Part shown: positions 1 through 7,175 of the stretch, piece after piece
How positions within the stretch are numbered: the stretch's first letter is position 1
How the letters are laid out: every line of letters starts with the position of its first letter
NCBI GenBank assembly: GCA_025517565.1
Contig: JAOPKD010000015.1
Location: 1-64,000, forward strand
Direction: 5' to 3'
Origin: Halapricum hydrolyticum
GTDB lineage: Archaea; Halobacteriota; Halobacteria; Halobacteriales; Haloarculaceae
Length of the DNA: 64,000 bases
The notes under the pieces: generated by a model
The model's database searches: none
Seen by the model: the letters and a program-made list of their open reading frames with translations, nothing else
What the model was told of the DNA's origin: nothing
Position numbers and translations under genes: made by a program

Positions 1-53
1 AATCGATCACCTGTTCGTTCATTCAACAGCTGACGCTAACGTGCAAAGCTGAG

Positions 54-60
54 TATATAA
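54..60 (+). promoter_or_regulatory. TATA box of the truncated pilin gene
   Basis: An AT-rich TATATAA stretch lies about 24-30 bases before the ATG at 84. That spacing suits an archaeal promoter giving a leaderless or nearly leaderless transcript. Confidence 0.55.
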
Positions 61-83
61 CTGTCTGTCGTATAGTCTGTGAT

Positions 84-218
84 ATGGACCGGCGATCTCG
101 CGCTGTAGCGCCCATTATTTCTACTGCTCTTATGGTGGCGATTGTCGTTGTTCTTGGTGCGACTATTAGCGTTTTTGTGCTCGACATCGGCTCAGATATC
201 CAGTCGGAACAGCCGTGA
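84..218 (+). pseudogene. Truncated archaeal type IV pilin (N-terminal stump)
   Basis: The 44-residue product has the class III signal layout of haloarchaeal pilins: a short basic head (MDRRSRAVAP), then a hydrophobic helix of about 22 residues ending in FVLDIG. This matches the pilin N-terminal domain (RAVSPVIG...LMVAI-type) that is cleaved by prepilin peptidase and packs in the pilus core. The reading frame stops at 216-218, six bases before the right-end hairpin of the TnpB element, so the globular C-terminal part is missing. No continuation is visible past the other end of the element. I infer disruption by insertion and decay. A 44-residue peptide is too short for a normal pilin. Confidence 0.7.
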
Positions 219-223
219 ACGCA

Positions 224-244
224 CCCCGGGGTCAAGCCCCGGGG
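224..244 (-). ncRNA. Right-end hairpin, probable 3' scaffold of an omega RNA
   Basis: A perfect 8-bp GC stem, CCCCGGGG-TCAAG-CCCCGGGG, overlaps the last codons and stop of tnpB. In characterised TnpB systems the right end is transcribed into the guide (omega) RNA, with the guide taken from DNA just outside the element. Here that would be the complement of the pilin codons below position 223. The hairpin is seen directly; the RNA role is inferred from the family. Confidence 0.45.
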
Positions 245-1469
245 CTTCCTGCTTCTACGACGCGCTTTGCACTCACGTCCTCCCGGTGAGGAGTGAGCGT
301 AGGGAGCGCAGTCTGCACAGGCGTTGATTCGGAGCGTCCCGCCCCTAACTGCTTGAGTCCGCGAGAGAGAATATTCTTCGCCGCGTTGAGGTCTCTGTCT
401 TCCGTATGGCCGCACGCTGGACACGAATGTTCACGTACCCAGATTGGTTTGCCTGTTTCCACACCACACACAGCGCACTCCTTGGTCGTTCCTTCCGGTT
501 TCACCGTTTCGACGTGTGTACCGTGGAGGTCAGCCTTGTATTCCAGCAGTTCAAGAAAGCGTGACCATGCGGCGTCTTGCTTGTTCTTGGCGTTCTGGCT
601 GGTTTCCAGCATCGGCTTCACGTCCAAGTCTTCGACGGCCACCACGTCGTACTCTGTGACAAGCCACGTCGTCAGTTTGTGCTGGTAGTCTCGCACCTTC
701 CGCTTGATTGTTCGTTTCGCTTGGGCCACCTTTCGGCGTTGCTTCTCCCAGTTGGCGGAGCCGTGTTTTTTCCGGTCAAGTTTCCGCTGTTCGCGGGCGT
801 AGCGGTCGTACTCATCGGACAGGTCGAGTGTATCCACGGACAGGTTCTCCGAAGTGTGGATGTAGCTCGTGATACCAAGGTCAACGCCCACGCAGTCCTC
901 GGGCTCAATCTCACTGAGTGGCGGTTTCTCGGGTGTGTCTTCGACAGTGGTGACGAGTGAGACGTACCATTCGCCAGTCGTCTCTTTTTTCAGGATTACT
1001 TCGTCAATGTCCTCTGCTAGTGGTACGTCGCGGTCTGCACGGATGTTAAACCAGCCAATCTTTTCGAGTCTGAGTCGCACGAATCGGTCGTCGCCCGTGT
1101 TGTAATCCACGTTCCAGCGACGGGGTTGATTGTGCGACACCGACCGAAATTCGCCTGCTCCTTGCCACTGCAACCGCCCAACATCGTAGCCCTCCTTTCG
1201 GCGTTCTTGCAGCGTCTCAAGGTCGCTGTGAATCTGGCTGATAGCCTGTTGTGCGGCGTGTTGTGACGGTTCGGCAAAGGTCGGCCACTGGTCTGTCCAG
1301 TCTTTGAGTTTGCTGTGTTGGTCGTAGTCAGATGGCCTGTCGTTGTAGTCCGAGTTGTAGTAGTCCCGGACAGCGTGATTACGATCTGCCGGAGAATGTC
1401 GATCTGGTGCCACGCTTCGCTCGCAACGTCGTCGGACAGATATGCGCGGAAGCGAAGCGTGTGTTTCAT
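232..1469 (-). pseudogene. tnpB: TnpB family RNA-guided nuclease, frameshifted
   Basis: The start MKHTLRFRAYLSDDV at 1469 is typical of haloarchaeal TnpB, but this frame is lost after DILRQI near 1383 and homology resumes in another frame at RNHAVRDYY. Restoring one C between 1382 and 1383 gives a continuous protein, so a single-base deletion is the simplest explanation. The rest is intact: RuvC-like VGVDLG (first Asp), AVEDLD (Glu), a four-Cys zinc finger (CAVC...CPAC) and DRDLNAAKN (last Asp). A TTG at 1482 opens the downstream frame but would not supply the family N-terminus. Unless translation slips or reinitiates, the nuclease is dead. Confidence 0.75.
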
Positions 1470-1474
1470 CGTGG

Positions 1475-1603
1475 TTAGTCAAGTTTTTCGACGGTGAGTT
1501 TCAACTGGTCGCCTTCTTCCAGATTAAGTGCCTCACGCACTTCTTCTGGGATTGTGACTTGCCCGCGTTCTCTGAGTTTTGGGTAGCACTCCATCAAACT
1601 CAT
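1475..1603 (-). CDS. Small AbrB/SpoVT-type swapped-hairpin DNA-binding protein
   Basis: This 42-residue protein has the AbrB/MazE core: RERGQVTIPEEVREAL followed by EEGDQLKLTVEK, i.e. the beta-strand, short helix and LxxGD turn that form a dimeric swapped-hairpin DNA-binding fold. It is preceded by a TATA-like element (1626-1633) that would make the ATG at 1603 nearly leaderless. Its stop is five bases before the native tnpB start at 1469, so the two look co-transcribed and coupled. It could repress its own operon or act like an antitoxin; neither is shown. It is unusually short, with no C-terminal extension. Confidence 0.7.
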   Translation of the reverse strand: MSLMECYPKLRERGQVTIPEEVREALNLEEGDQLKLTVEKLD

Positions 1604-1625
1604 TGTTATTTATTCATACCCAATC

Positions 1626-1633
1626 GTAATAAA
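1626..1633 (-). promoter_or_regulatory. TATA box for the AbrB-tnpB unit
   Basis: Reading the minus strand, TTTATTAC lies 23-30 bases before the ATG at 1603, the usual spacing for a leaderless haloarchaeal promoter. Confidence 0.5.
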
Positions 1634-1654
1634 GGTTGCGTGTTGTCGGCTTCA

Positions 1655-1730
1655 ACCCCGGGGTCAAGTCGTCCGAGAATCTTTGATTCTCGTGATCACG
1701 GAAATCTCCGATTTCCGGACGACCCCGGGG
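1655..1730. repeat. Nested palindromic block at the promoter-side end of the TnpB element
   Basis: An outer pair of CCCCGGGG octamers (1656-1663 and about 1723-1730) encloses GTCGTCCG/CGGACGAC arms. Inside these are two small hairpins (AGAAT-CTTTG-ATTCT and GGAAAT-CTCCG-ATTTCC) separated by the palindrome CGTGATCACG. Such multi-hairpin ends are expected for the left end of IS200/IS605-type elements, which move as single-stranded DNA. The octamer matches the stem at the other end. The remaining sequence to 1925 holds another small hairpin (CCTGT-TCGCG-ACAGG near 1818) and no convincing gene. Confidence 0.55.
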
Positions 1731-1925
1731 CAGTCGCCTTGACCGCCTGTACAAACTCACAACAGTGGAGATGGGGGAGGCGTCTTGACAGCCTCCTCGC
1801 CCTGAAGGATATTTTGCGCCTGTTCGCGACAGGGGCGAGATCCGAGACAAGAAGGCATGACCGACATCAACAGTGACCAAGAACAGCCGACGGAGTGAAG
1901 TGATCGGCCGGCGACCCGGCAGGTA

Positions 1926-2492
1926 GTGACGAGGGCACAGTCCGGGCCACAGACGCGGGAGGAACTGCTCGTTCGGGCCGCCGCGTACGCCGAAACGGTC
2001 GACATTGATATCGATACTGATACGATCGAGTGGACAATTTCCGAACGCGCAAAGCGTCGGGCGGGGAGTTGTCGCTACGACGGAGCGAATGGACAGGTCA
2101 CGATCGTCCTGACCTGGGACGCTTACCGAGCGGTCGGCTGGGAGCAATTCACGGGGACGATCCGGCACGAACTCGTCCACGCCTGGGAATTCACTCATTA
2201 CGGCGAGTCAGGTCACGGTCCGCGATTCCGTCGGAAAGCCGATGAACTCGACGCGCCGAGACACTGCGAGTCGTTCACCGACGGCCGGCTCCGACTGGCC
2301 TGTACCGACGAGGACTGCTCGTGGATGACGGAACGCCACCGTGCGTCCGAGCCGGTAAAGTATCCGGATCGGGGCTACCGTTGTGGCGACTGTGAGAGCC
2401 CGTACGTCGTCGAACACGTCGATTCGGGGCTGACCTGGCGAACAAACAGCGGGTACGAGCGCGTTCGTGACAAGCTTGGTGAGGACTGGTGA
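1926..2492 (+). CDS. SprT-like zinc metalloprotease-domain protein
   Basis: The 188-residue protein carries the SprT signature: HELVHAW near residue 83 gives two zinc His and the catalytic Glu, with a further His in YGESGHGPRFR supplying the third ligand. The C-terminal third has Cys pairs (CTDEDC, CGDC) that form a zinc ribbon. Relatives include SprT and the DNA-protein-crosslink protease Spartan, but haloarchaeal members are uncharacterised and the substrate is unknown. The GTG start at 1926 is the first in frame giving the usual short N-terminal helix. It stands alone, downstream of the TnpB element. Confidence 0.8.
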   Translation: MTRAQSGPQTREELLVRAAAYAETVDIDIDTDTIEWTISERAKRRAGSCRYDGANGQVTIVLTWDAYRAVGWEQFTGTIRHELVHAWEFTHYGESGHGPRFRRKADELDAPRHCESFTDGRLRLACTDEDCSWMTERHRASEPVKYPDRGYRCGDCESPYVVEHVDSGLTWRTNSGYERVRDKLGEDW

Positions 2493-2533
2493 CATAAGCC
2501 AAACAGTAAAGTCCTGACAGAACAACCACCAGT

Positions 2534-3046
2534 ATGGACCGAGAGGACATCTTCGAGGCATTGCCGACACCGGCCACACACTCGTTTCCGGACTACTCGT
2601 TGCCGAAGGGCGATCCCGTGTTGCCGATCGCGATCACTGCCGACGAGCTGGAGACGCTGCTTGATCTCTACGATCGGTTCGCTGCCGTCGATCCGACCGG
2701 CATCGACGATAACCCCTTTCTGAAAGCCTCGACAGAGTTTCTTCAGCAGGCGTTCGGCGCGCCTGCCTATCGGCCGGACGAACAGCTCACCGAGGACATC
2801 GCCGCCATGCTCAATGACTTCTCGGACGACCTCGGCGGCGCGGATATCGGCGTCGTCGACGCGACACCGAAACACCACCAGACGCTGTATTTCTTCCTGA
2901 CGACGTGCAAAGGGTATCACCTCGCGCCGCATCTCCAGTTTTCGCCGCCCGGGGACAGCATCGAGACGCTGTATACCGTCTATCAGCGGGTGGTCGAACA
3001 GGACGTGTATCTCAAGCGCCCGCAGACGGTCCTCGAGAGCAGTTGA
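2534..3046 (+). CDS. Conserved haloarchaeal protein of unknown function
   Basis: This 170-residue acidic protein begins MDREDIFEALP and is mostly helical, with an ITADELETLLDLYDRF helix and a C-terminal LYTVYQRVVEQDVYL helix. I see no signal peptide, membrane span, metal-binding cluster or nucleotide-binding loop, and I do not recognise the family. Codon use and acidity match neighbouring haloarchaeal genes, supporting a real gene. It follows the SprT-like gene by 41 bases in the same direction and may share its transcript. The 251-base gap after it holds only AT-richer promoter-like sequence. Confidence 0.6.
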   Translation: MDREDIFEALPTPATHSFPDYSLPKGDPVLPIAITADELETLLDLYDRFAAVDPTGIDDNPFLKASTEFLQQAFGAPAYRPDEQLTEDIAAMLNDFSDDLGGADIGVVDATPKHHQTLYFFLTTCKGYHLAPHLQFSPPGDSIETLYTVYQRVVEQDVYLKRPQTVLESS

Positions 3047-3297
3047 GACGGACTGCTGGGTCTGTTCCACGTCGACCGCACGGCAGCGTGCAGCCGTAGC
3101 GATAAGTCGTTACAGCAGTCCGTATGATGGCGACCGGTGGCAACGGGACTTGTGTCCCCCGTGCATGGGTACAGTGCCGGCCGCTCGGATGGCGGGCGAC
3201 GAGCGACTGGATGGAAGCCAGAGCGGACGTTTTCGCCCGCTGAGAATTTGCTGTGTGTTATTTTCTCCCACAGTGTGAAGCTACAACTAGAGGGGCC

Positions 3298-3720
3298 ATG
3301 ACCGTTAGAAATCACATGACTGTGGGTGTCGAGACGGCGGGGCCGGATACGACCGTCGAAGCACTGGCGATGCGGCTCGAACAGGCGGACGTCGGGTGCA
3401 TCATCATCGAGGAGGAGATGAAACCAGTCGGAATCGTCACGGATCGAGACCTGGCGACTCGCGTCGACGCACGCGACCGCCCGGCTTCGGACGTACTCGC
3501 CGAAGACGTGATGACGGCGGATCCGGTGACGATCACCGAGGACGCGGACGTGTTCGCTGCGCCACGGACCATGCGCGAGAACGCGGTCCGACGGCTCATC
3601 GTCGTCAACGACAGCGGGACCGTCGTCGGAATCATCACGCTCGATGACCTGATGCGGCTGTTCGTGGACGGCATGGACGACCTGACGGACGTGATCGACG
3701 CCGAATCGCCCACCTACTGA
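3298..3720 (+). CDS. Two-CBS-domain protein
   Basis: The 140-residue protein consists of tandem CBS modules: the first ends GIVTDRDLATRV (about residues 45-56) and the second GIITLDDLMRL (about 112-122), with DVMTADPVTITED linking them. A CBS pair usually senses adenine nucleotides or SAM. With no attached enzyme or channel, it is probably a stand-alone regulator whose partner is not evident here. The ATG at 3298 (MTVRNHMTVGV) is chosen over an upstream in-frame ATG at 3253 because standard CBS sequence begins here. The 273-base gap to the tRNA contains no supported gene. Confidence 0.8.
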   Translation: MTVRNHMTVGVETAGPDTTVEALAMRLEQADVGCIIIEEEMKPVGIVTDRDLATRVDARDRPASDVLAEDVMTADPVTITEDADVFAAPRTMRENAVRRLIVVNDSGTVVGIITLDDLMRLFVDGMDDLTDVIDAESPTY

Positions 3721-3993
3721 CGCTTCGATCGGACAAGCAGACAGCCGCGACGGCCAACACCATCGCGATCAACGCAAGCACGACGGCACTGGCAGCAAGC
3801 ACAAACGACGGCAATCACGGTTTCCGAACGAGCAGGGAAAATGGGTCACGTATCTCACTCAGGGAATTGGCCCGTATCCCAGGATACAGGCTGCTTCCCG
3901 ACCTGCGTGGTGTCTCTCCTGAGAGGGACGCTGGGGAGTCATTGCTCAATGGGCCCGTGGAATGTCGACTTGTGCTTTAGGGAAAAGGGCTGA

Positions 3994-4065
3994 AGCCTAG
4001 GCCGGGATTTGAACCCGGGCTCTCGTCCTTACCAAGGACGCGCTTTACCGCTAAGCTACCCAGGC
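3994..4065 (-). tRNA. tRNA-Thr (GGT anticodon)
   Basis: The minus strand folds as a cloverleaf: acceptor GCCTGGG/CCTAGGC (one G-U pair), D arm, anticodon stem CGTCC/GGACG with loop TTGGTAA giving anticodon GGT, and T arm CCGGG-TTCAAAT-CCCGG. The discriminator base is U. No intron is present and the CCA end is not encoded. Confidence 0.93.
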
Positions 4066-4155
4066 GCGCATCTGTTGGTTACCCCGAGTTGTCTTTAGGC
4101 GTTTCGATTTGCCGGCAGGGTCGGCGACGGCTGTCGTGCGTCGAGGAGCGCCCGG

Positions 4156-4821
4156 TCAGTGGTCGACAGAGGTCCGGACGCCGTCAGTACCGCTGGAGTC
4201 GACGCTCACGACGGCCGTCAGCTGCTCGTGGAGCGACCGGGGGAGCGACGCCTCGGAAGGGGCGTCCCCGAGGTCCGTGGCGAGTTCGCGAAGCTGTGGC
4301 GTCGGGCTCACGCCGGCCGCGGTCGCCCCGGCGACAGCAGCCAGTTCGAAGACGTCACGTTCGAGATTCGAATCGAGGGACTCGCCGGTCTCGCGAGCGA
4401 CGGTCTGATCGCGCCCGAACGCCCGGACGACCGCGACGGCCTCGTCGCTCGCCTCGGTCCGGGCGAGCAAGTAAAAGCCCCGGGCGACGAGGATGTCGGC
4501 GACGAGAATCTCCAGATTGGCCGCGTCACCGTCGCCCGTCGTCCACGGCTGATCGGCAGCGAGCGCACGCGTCCGACTGAGGCCGACGTAGATGAGCTGG
4601 ACGCCGGCCGCTCGCTCGGCGAGCGCGTCGTCGGCGTCGAGATCGTCGGTCGTCCGGCCCGAGCGCTCACGGACCGCGTTCGCACACGCGATCGTGAACA
4701 CGCCCGGAGCCATCGACTCCTGGTCGAGCAACTCGTCGATCCGCTCGTAGATGACCTGCGGATCGACGTCTTCGACAGCGTCGAGCGCAGCCGCCCGGAT
4801 CGCCCCGGCTTCCTGCATCAA
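4156..4821 (-). CDS. Conserved haloarchaeal helical protein (DUF7114-like)
   Basis: The 221-residue all-helical protein contains ERAAGVQLIYVGLSRTRALA, then ILVADILVARGFYLLARTEA and DVFELAAVAGATAAG. These phrases recall a haloarchaeal family that I tentatively place as DUF7114 and that superficially resembles polyprenyl synthase helices. The Asp-rich substrate motifs of real prenyl synthases are absent, so enzymatic activity is doubtful. It is transcribed in the same direction as nadE, with about 150 bases between them, including short tandem repeats. Function unknown. Confidence 0.65.
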   Translation of the reverse strand: MMQEAGAIRAAALDAVEDVDPQVIYERIDELLDQESMAPGVFTIACANAVRERSGRTTDDLDADDALAERAAGVQLIYVGLSRTRALAADQPWTTGDGDAANLEILVADILVARGFYLLARTEASDEAVAVVRAFGRDQTVARETGESLDSNLERDVFELAAVAGATAAGVSPTPQLRELATDLGDAPSEASLPRSLHEQLTAVVSVDSSGTDGVRTSVDH

Positions 4822-4873
4822 ACAGTTATAGTGGTGGGACAGGCAAAGACCTTTGGAAACGCCCAGTCTTTCC

Positions 4874-4944
4874 CGTTCCGGCGGTCGAGAACCCGCCCGC
4901 CCCGACGGTCGAGATCCGCCTGTTCCGACAGTCGAGAACCCGCT
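4874..4944 (+). repeat. Three tandem imperfect repeats of about 23 bp
   Basis: Between the DUF7114-like gene and nadE, the core TTCCGGCGGTCGAGAACCCG recurs three times with small changes (GTCGAGAACCC, GTCGAGATCCG, GTCGAGAACCC). The copies lie in the promoter region of the minus-strand gene and could be repeated operator half-sites or slippage products. Confidence 0.5.
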
Positions 4945-4973
4945 TCGGAGACTGATACGGAGCGACGGACCAG

Positions 4974-5804
4974 CTAGTACGGCTCCGCGGGACCGGGCGG
5001 GACCTGGCGCTTGTGAGAGCTATGTTCGTGTAGCGCCCGGACACGCTCGACGACGGTCTCGTCGACGCCGATCTCGCGGGCGGTCGCGCTGACGGGGACG
5101 CCGCCCTCGACGTGCAGCGCCAGGATCGAGTCGAGCGTGTCGTACTCGATTCCGAGTTCCTCCGCGTCGGTCTGCCCGACCCACATCCCCGCCGTGGGCG
5201 TGCGCGAGGCGACCGATTCGGGGACGCCGACGTGTCGGGCCAGCTGGCGCACCTGCTGTTTGTAGAGGTTGGCGATCGGGTGACAGTCGACCGCCCCGTC
5301 GCCGTACTTGGTGAAGTAGCCGATCAGCGCTTCAGTGCGGTTGCCCGTGCCGACCACCAGCCCGTTTTCGGTGTTGGCCACGAGGTAGTTCAGGACGGCC
5401 CGCGTGCGGACCCGGACGTTCCCGGCGGCCATGCGGTGCTGTCGCCCCTCCGGATAGGCGTCGAGGAAGCCCTCGATGATCGGGCCGACTTCGATCACGT
5501 CGTGCGGGAGTTCGAACTGCTCGGCAACGCGGACGGCGTCGCTCATCGTTTCGTCGGCGTTGACCTCGCTTGGCATCACCAGCCCGTGGACCCGTTCGGG
5601 GCCGAGCGCGTCGGCGGCCAGCCCGGCCACGAGACCGCTATCGACCCCGCCCGAGATCGCCACGACGGCTTTGTCGGTGCCCGCCGCCTCTACCTGCTCG
5701 CGGATGAACCCGGTAAGGTGCTCATGTCTGTCTTCGAGTTCGGCCTCACTCAGCGAGAGATTCAGTGGGTCCTCAGCCTGTGCGATCGTGTCGTCGTCGG
5801 TCAT
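4974..5804 (-). CDS. nadE: NAD+ synthase (ammonia-dependent type)
   Basis: The product makes NAD+ from deamido-NAD+ with ATP and ammonia in the last step of NAD synthesis. The P-loop of the N-type ATP pyrophosphatase is visible as AISGGVDSGLVAGLA, and the family motifs VVGTGNRTEALIGYFTKYGDG and PTAGMWVGQTDAEELG are present. At 276 residues it matches the short, glutaminase-free form. The ATG at 5804 (MTDDDTIAQ) is preferred because the upstream in-frame extension is unlike the family. The 246 bases between it and the tRNA contain only repeats. Confidence 0.93.
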   Translation of the reverse strand: MTDDDTIAQAEDPLNLSLSEAELEDRHEHLTGFIREQVEAAGTDKAVVAISGGVDSGLVAGLAADALGPERVHGLVMPSEVNADETMSDAVRVAEQFELPHDVIEVGPIIEGFLDAYPEGRQHRMAAGNVRVRTRAVLNYLVANTENGLVVGTGNRTEALIGYFTKYGDGAVDCHPIANLYKQQVRQLARHVGVPESVASRTPTAGMWVGQTDAEELGIEYDTLDSILALHVEGGVPVSATAREIGVDETVVERVRALHEHSSHKRQVPPGPAEPY

Positions 5805-5962
5805 GTGGGTGCGTTTCGGCACGAGCGAGTAAATAGGCACTCGTCGTGCGGCCAGAACTGGACGTGCGTCGAACGGATCGCTACGTTAAAGTGCGACGGC
5901 AGTTCAGATGTGAACGAGCGCGCCGCTGGTGAGACGAGCTCCGTCCGTCGATGCACGGCGCG

Positions 5963-6061
5963 AGGAACGAAGTGAGCGACGTGCGCCGGTGGTGAGCAAA
6001 TCCGTCGGATTTGCGAGCCTCGGGGCACGAGCGAACGAAGTGAGCGACGTGCGCCGGTGGT
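5963..6061 (+). repeat. Direct repeat that copies the 5' end of tRNA-Gly
   Basis: The stretch GAACGAAGTGAGCGACGTGC plus GCCGGTGGT occurs at about 5963-5991 and again at 6034-6061, where its last 11 bases are the start of tRNA-Gly. A weaker third copy (CGCGCCGCTGGTGAG) lies near 5920. This looks like segmental duplication of about 70 bp upstream of the tRNA gene. Confidence 0.6.
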
Positions 6062-6121
6062 CTAGTGGTAGGACATGAGCTTCCCAAGCTCATAGCCCGG
6101 GTTCAATTCCCGGCCGGCGCA
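6051..6121 (+). tRNA. tRNA-Gly (CCC anticodon)
   Basis: The cloverleaf is complete: acceptor GCGCCGG/CCGGCGC with discriminator A, D arm GTCTAGTGGTAGGAC, anticodon stem TGAGC/GCTCA with loop TTCCCAA giving anticodon CCC, and T arm CCCGG-GTTCAATT-CCGGG-like pairing. There is no intron. A tRNA-like T-arm fragment in reverse orientation lies 40 bases downstream. Confidence 0.93.
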
Positions 6122-6408
6122 CTTCTGCGACGAGCGGACGCGAGGAGCGGAGTCGTTAGAGGGAATTGAACCCTGGGAGTCGGGAGTCCGGGAACGGCGC
6201 GACGCGCCGCAAGCGCGGAACGAAGTCGGGATCTGTCAGTGACGCGATCGCGTAGGTGGTGCTCGTAGTAGTCCCCGACGAACAGGCCGCCCGCGATGCC
6301 GATCGCCACTGCGATGGCGAAGGTCAAGCCGACGCCGATGGTCGAAGGGACCCCTTCTGCGATGACGTAGACGAACTCGAGGTCGATCATCTCCAGTCCG
6401 ACAATCAA
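6103..6408 (-). CDS. Small membrane protein, possibly truncated and read into foreign sequence
   Basis: The first 55 or so residues look genuine: an acidic start, then a strongly hydrophobic span IGVGLTFAIAVAIGIAGGLF followed by VGDYYEHHLRD. An AT-rich promoter-like stretch (TTTATTACATAG) precedes it. From RDRVTDRS onward the composition turns Arg/Ala/Pro-rich and overlaps non-coding-looking repeats and the tRNA-Gly 3' end, so the real C-terminus is probably lost. No family is recognised. It may be the stump of a membrane protein left by the same rearrangement that truncated its neighbours. Confidence 0.35.
   Translation of the reverse strand: MIVGLEMIDLEFVYVIAEGVPSTIGVGLTFAIAVAIGIAGGLFVGDYYEHHLRDRVTDRSRLRSALAARRAVPGLPTPRVQFPLTTPLLASARRRSAPAGN
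6161..6173 (-). other. tRNA T-arm-like fragment
   Basis: The minus strand reads CAGGGTTCAATTCCCT, a T-loop with flanking stem. It shares GGGTTCAATTCCC with tRNA-Gly but has no other tRNA arms around it. It resembles the leftover 3' end of a tRNA gene used as an integration site. Confidence 0.35.
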
Positions 6409-6532
6409 TGCGATCGCGTTCCTGTCGTTCGGGAACTATGTAATAAATACATGCTTGAATAGCCACCGTGTTGAAGTATGGAGTGTATCGTGCGGTTCGA
6501 GTTGTCCCCGATTCGGCTGGAAGGGGTCCGGA

Positions 6533-6668
6533 ATGTCGTATGATCGACGGACGTTTCTCGCGGGGCTGACTGGCGGGGCAGTCGCCGCGTCGGCCGGGGT
6601 CACGAGCGGGGCTGATCCGATCGTGCGTCCCGACTGGGAAACAGCGATCGCCTCGGTCGTGCAGGCAG
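6533..6668 (+). pseudogene. Tat signal peptide stump fused to ABC transporter remnant
   Basis: The first 45 codons encode a clear twin-arginine signal, MSYDRRTFLAGLTGG, with a hydrophobic Ala/Gly/Val stretch. After VVQAETP the frame turns into Arg/Pro-rich nonsense, while a different frame begins to encode an ABC ATPase at RRLSLAQAM. The mature part of the exported protein is therefore gone and the junction falls near 6665-6672. I infer one deletion joining the front of a Tat-exported protein gene to the back of an ABC ATPase gene. Confidence 0.65.
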
Positions 6669-7175
6669 AAACGCCGGCTCAGCCTCGCGCAGGCGATGAT
6701 CCACGATCCGGACCTGCTCATACTGGACGAACCGACGACGAGGCTCGATCCCTCGGGCCGACAGAAGATCATAGACGCCCTGGTGGAACTCCCCGAAGAG
6801 GGGATGACGGTGTTCGTCAGCAGCCACGTGCTCGCAGAGCTCGAGCAGTACGTCGGAAAAGTGACGATCCTCCGGGACGGTGAGGTCGTGATCACCGACA
6901 CTATCGACGCCGTCCAGCAGGCCTACGGCGGGCAGGCGCTCGCCGTCGAGACCGACGACGACGAACGCGTCGCCGAGTTACTGACCGACGTCGATGTAGC
7001 CCGCAACGTCGAACTCCAGGACGGGCGACTGCTCGTGATGACCGATGACGCCGACGATCTCAGACAGCAGTTGCAGGCACTGCTGGTCGAACACGACATC
7101 TCGTTGCGGTCGATGTCCGAAGCCGGAACGCTCCAGGAAGCATTCGCGGACATCCTCGAGGAGGGAGACGAATGA
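6666..7175 (+). pseudogene. ABC transporter ATP-binding protein, 5'-truncated
   Basis: The remaining part starts inside the ABC signature (RRLSLAQAMIHDP), followed by Walker B LLILDEPTTRLDP, the D-loop and the switch His (FVSSHVLAELEQ). A C-terminal regulatory portion follows. Walker A and the Q-loop are absent. ATG at 6696 could still start a fragment but it could not bind ATP normally. The ATGA overlap with the permease (7172-7175) shows they were one operon. The family resembles ABC-2 type exporters of haloarchaea. Confidence 0.75.

Larger units (their letters stand above)
219..1730 (-). mobile_element. IS1341-type (IS200/IS605 family) tnpB element without tnpA
   Basis: The element holds a minus-strand tnpB and a small upstream AbrB-like gene. 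It is bounded on the left by a perfect CCCCGGGG hairpin overlapping the tnpB stop (224-244) and on the right by a nested palindromic block (about 1655-1730). No Y1 transposase tnpA is present, so movement would need a tnpA elsewhere. The exact ends are not certain: this family makes no target duplication, and the right boundary is set only from the hairpin block. The element directly follows the pilin stump. Confidence 0.7.

Noticed and set aside
1857..1898. 13-codon ORF MTDINSDQEQPTE before the SprT-like gene
   Set aside because: Too short, no promoter match and ends before the next start.
3721..3830. Minus-strand hydrophobic stretch (VLALIAMVLAVAAV) with a TTG start
   Set aside because: It overlaps the CBS gene end, lacks a clear promoter and runs into Arg/Pro-rich sequence; too weak to call a gene.
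6051..6121. tRNA-Gly as the attachment site of the integrase at 8256
   Set aside because: No copy of the tRNA 3' end is visible beyond the integrase, and the polC 3'-end junctions explain both ends of the element better.
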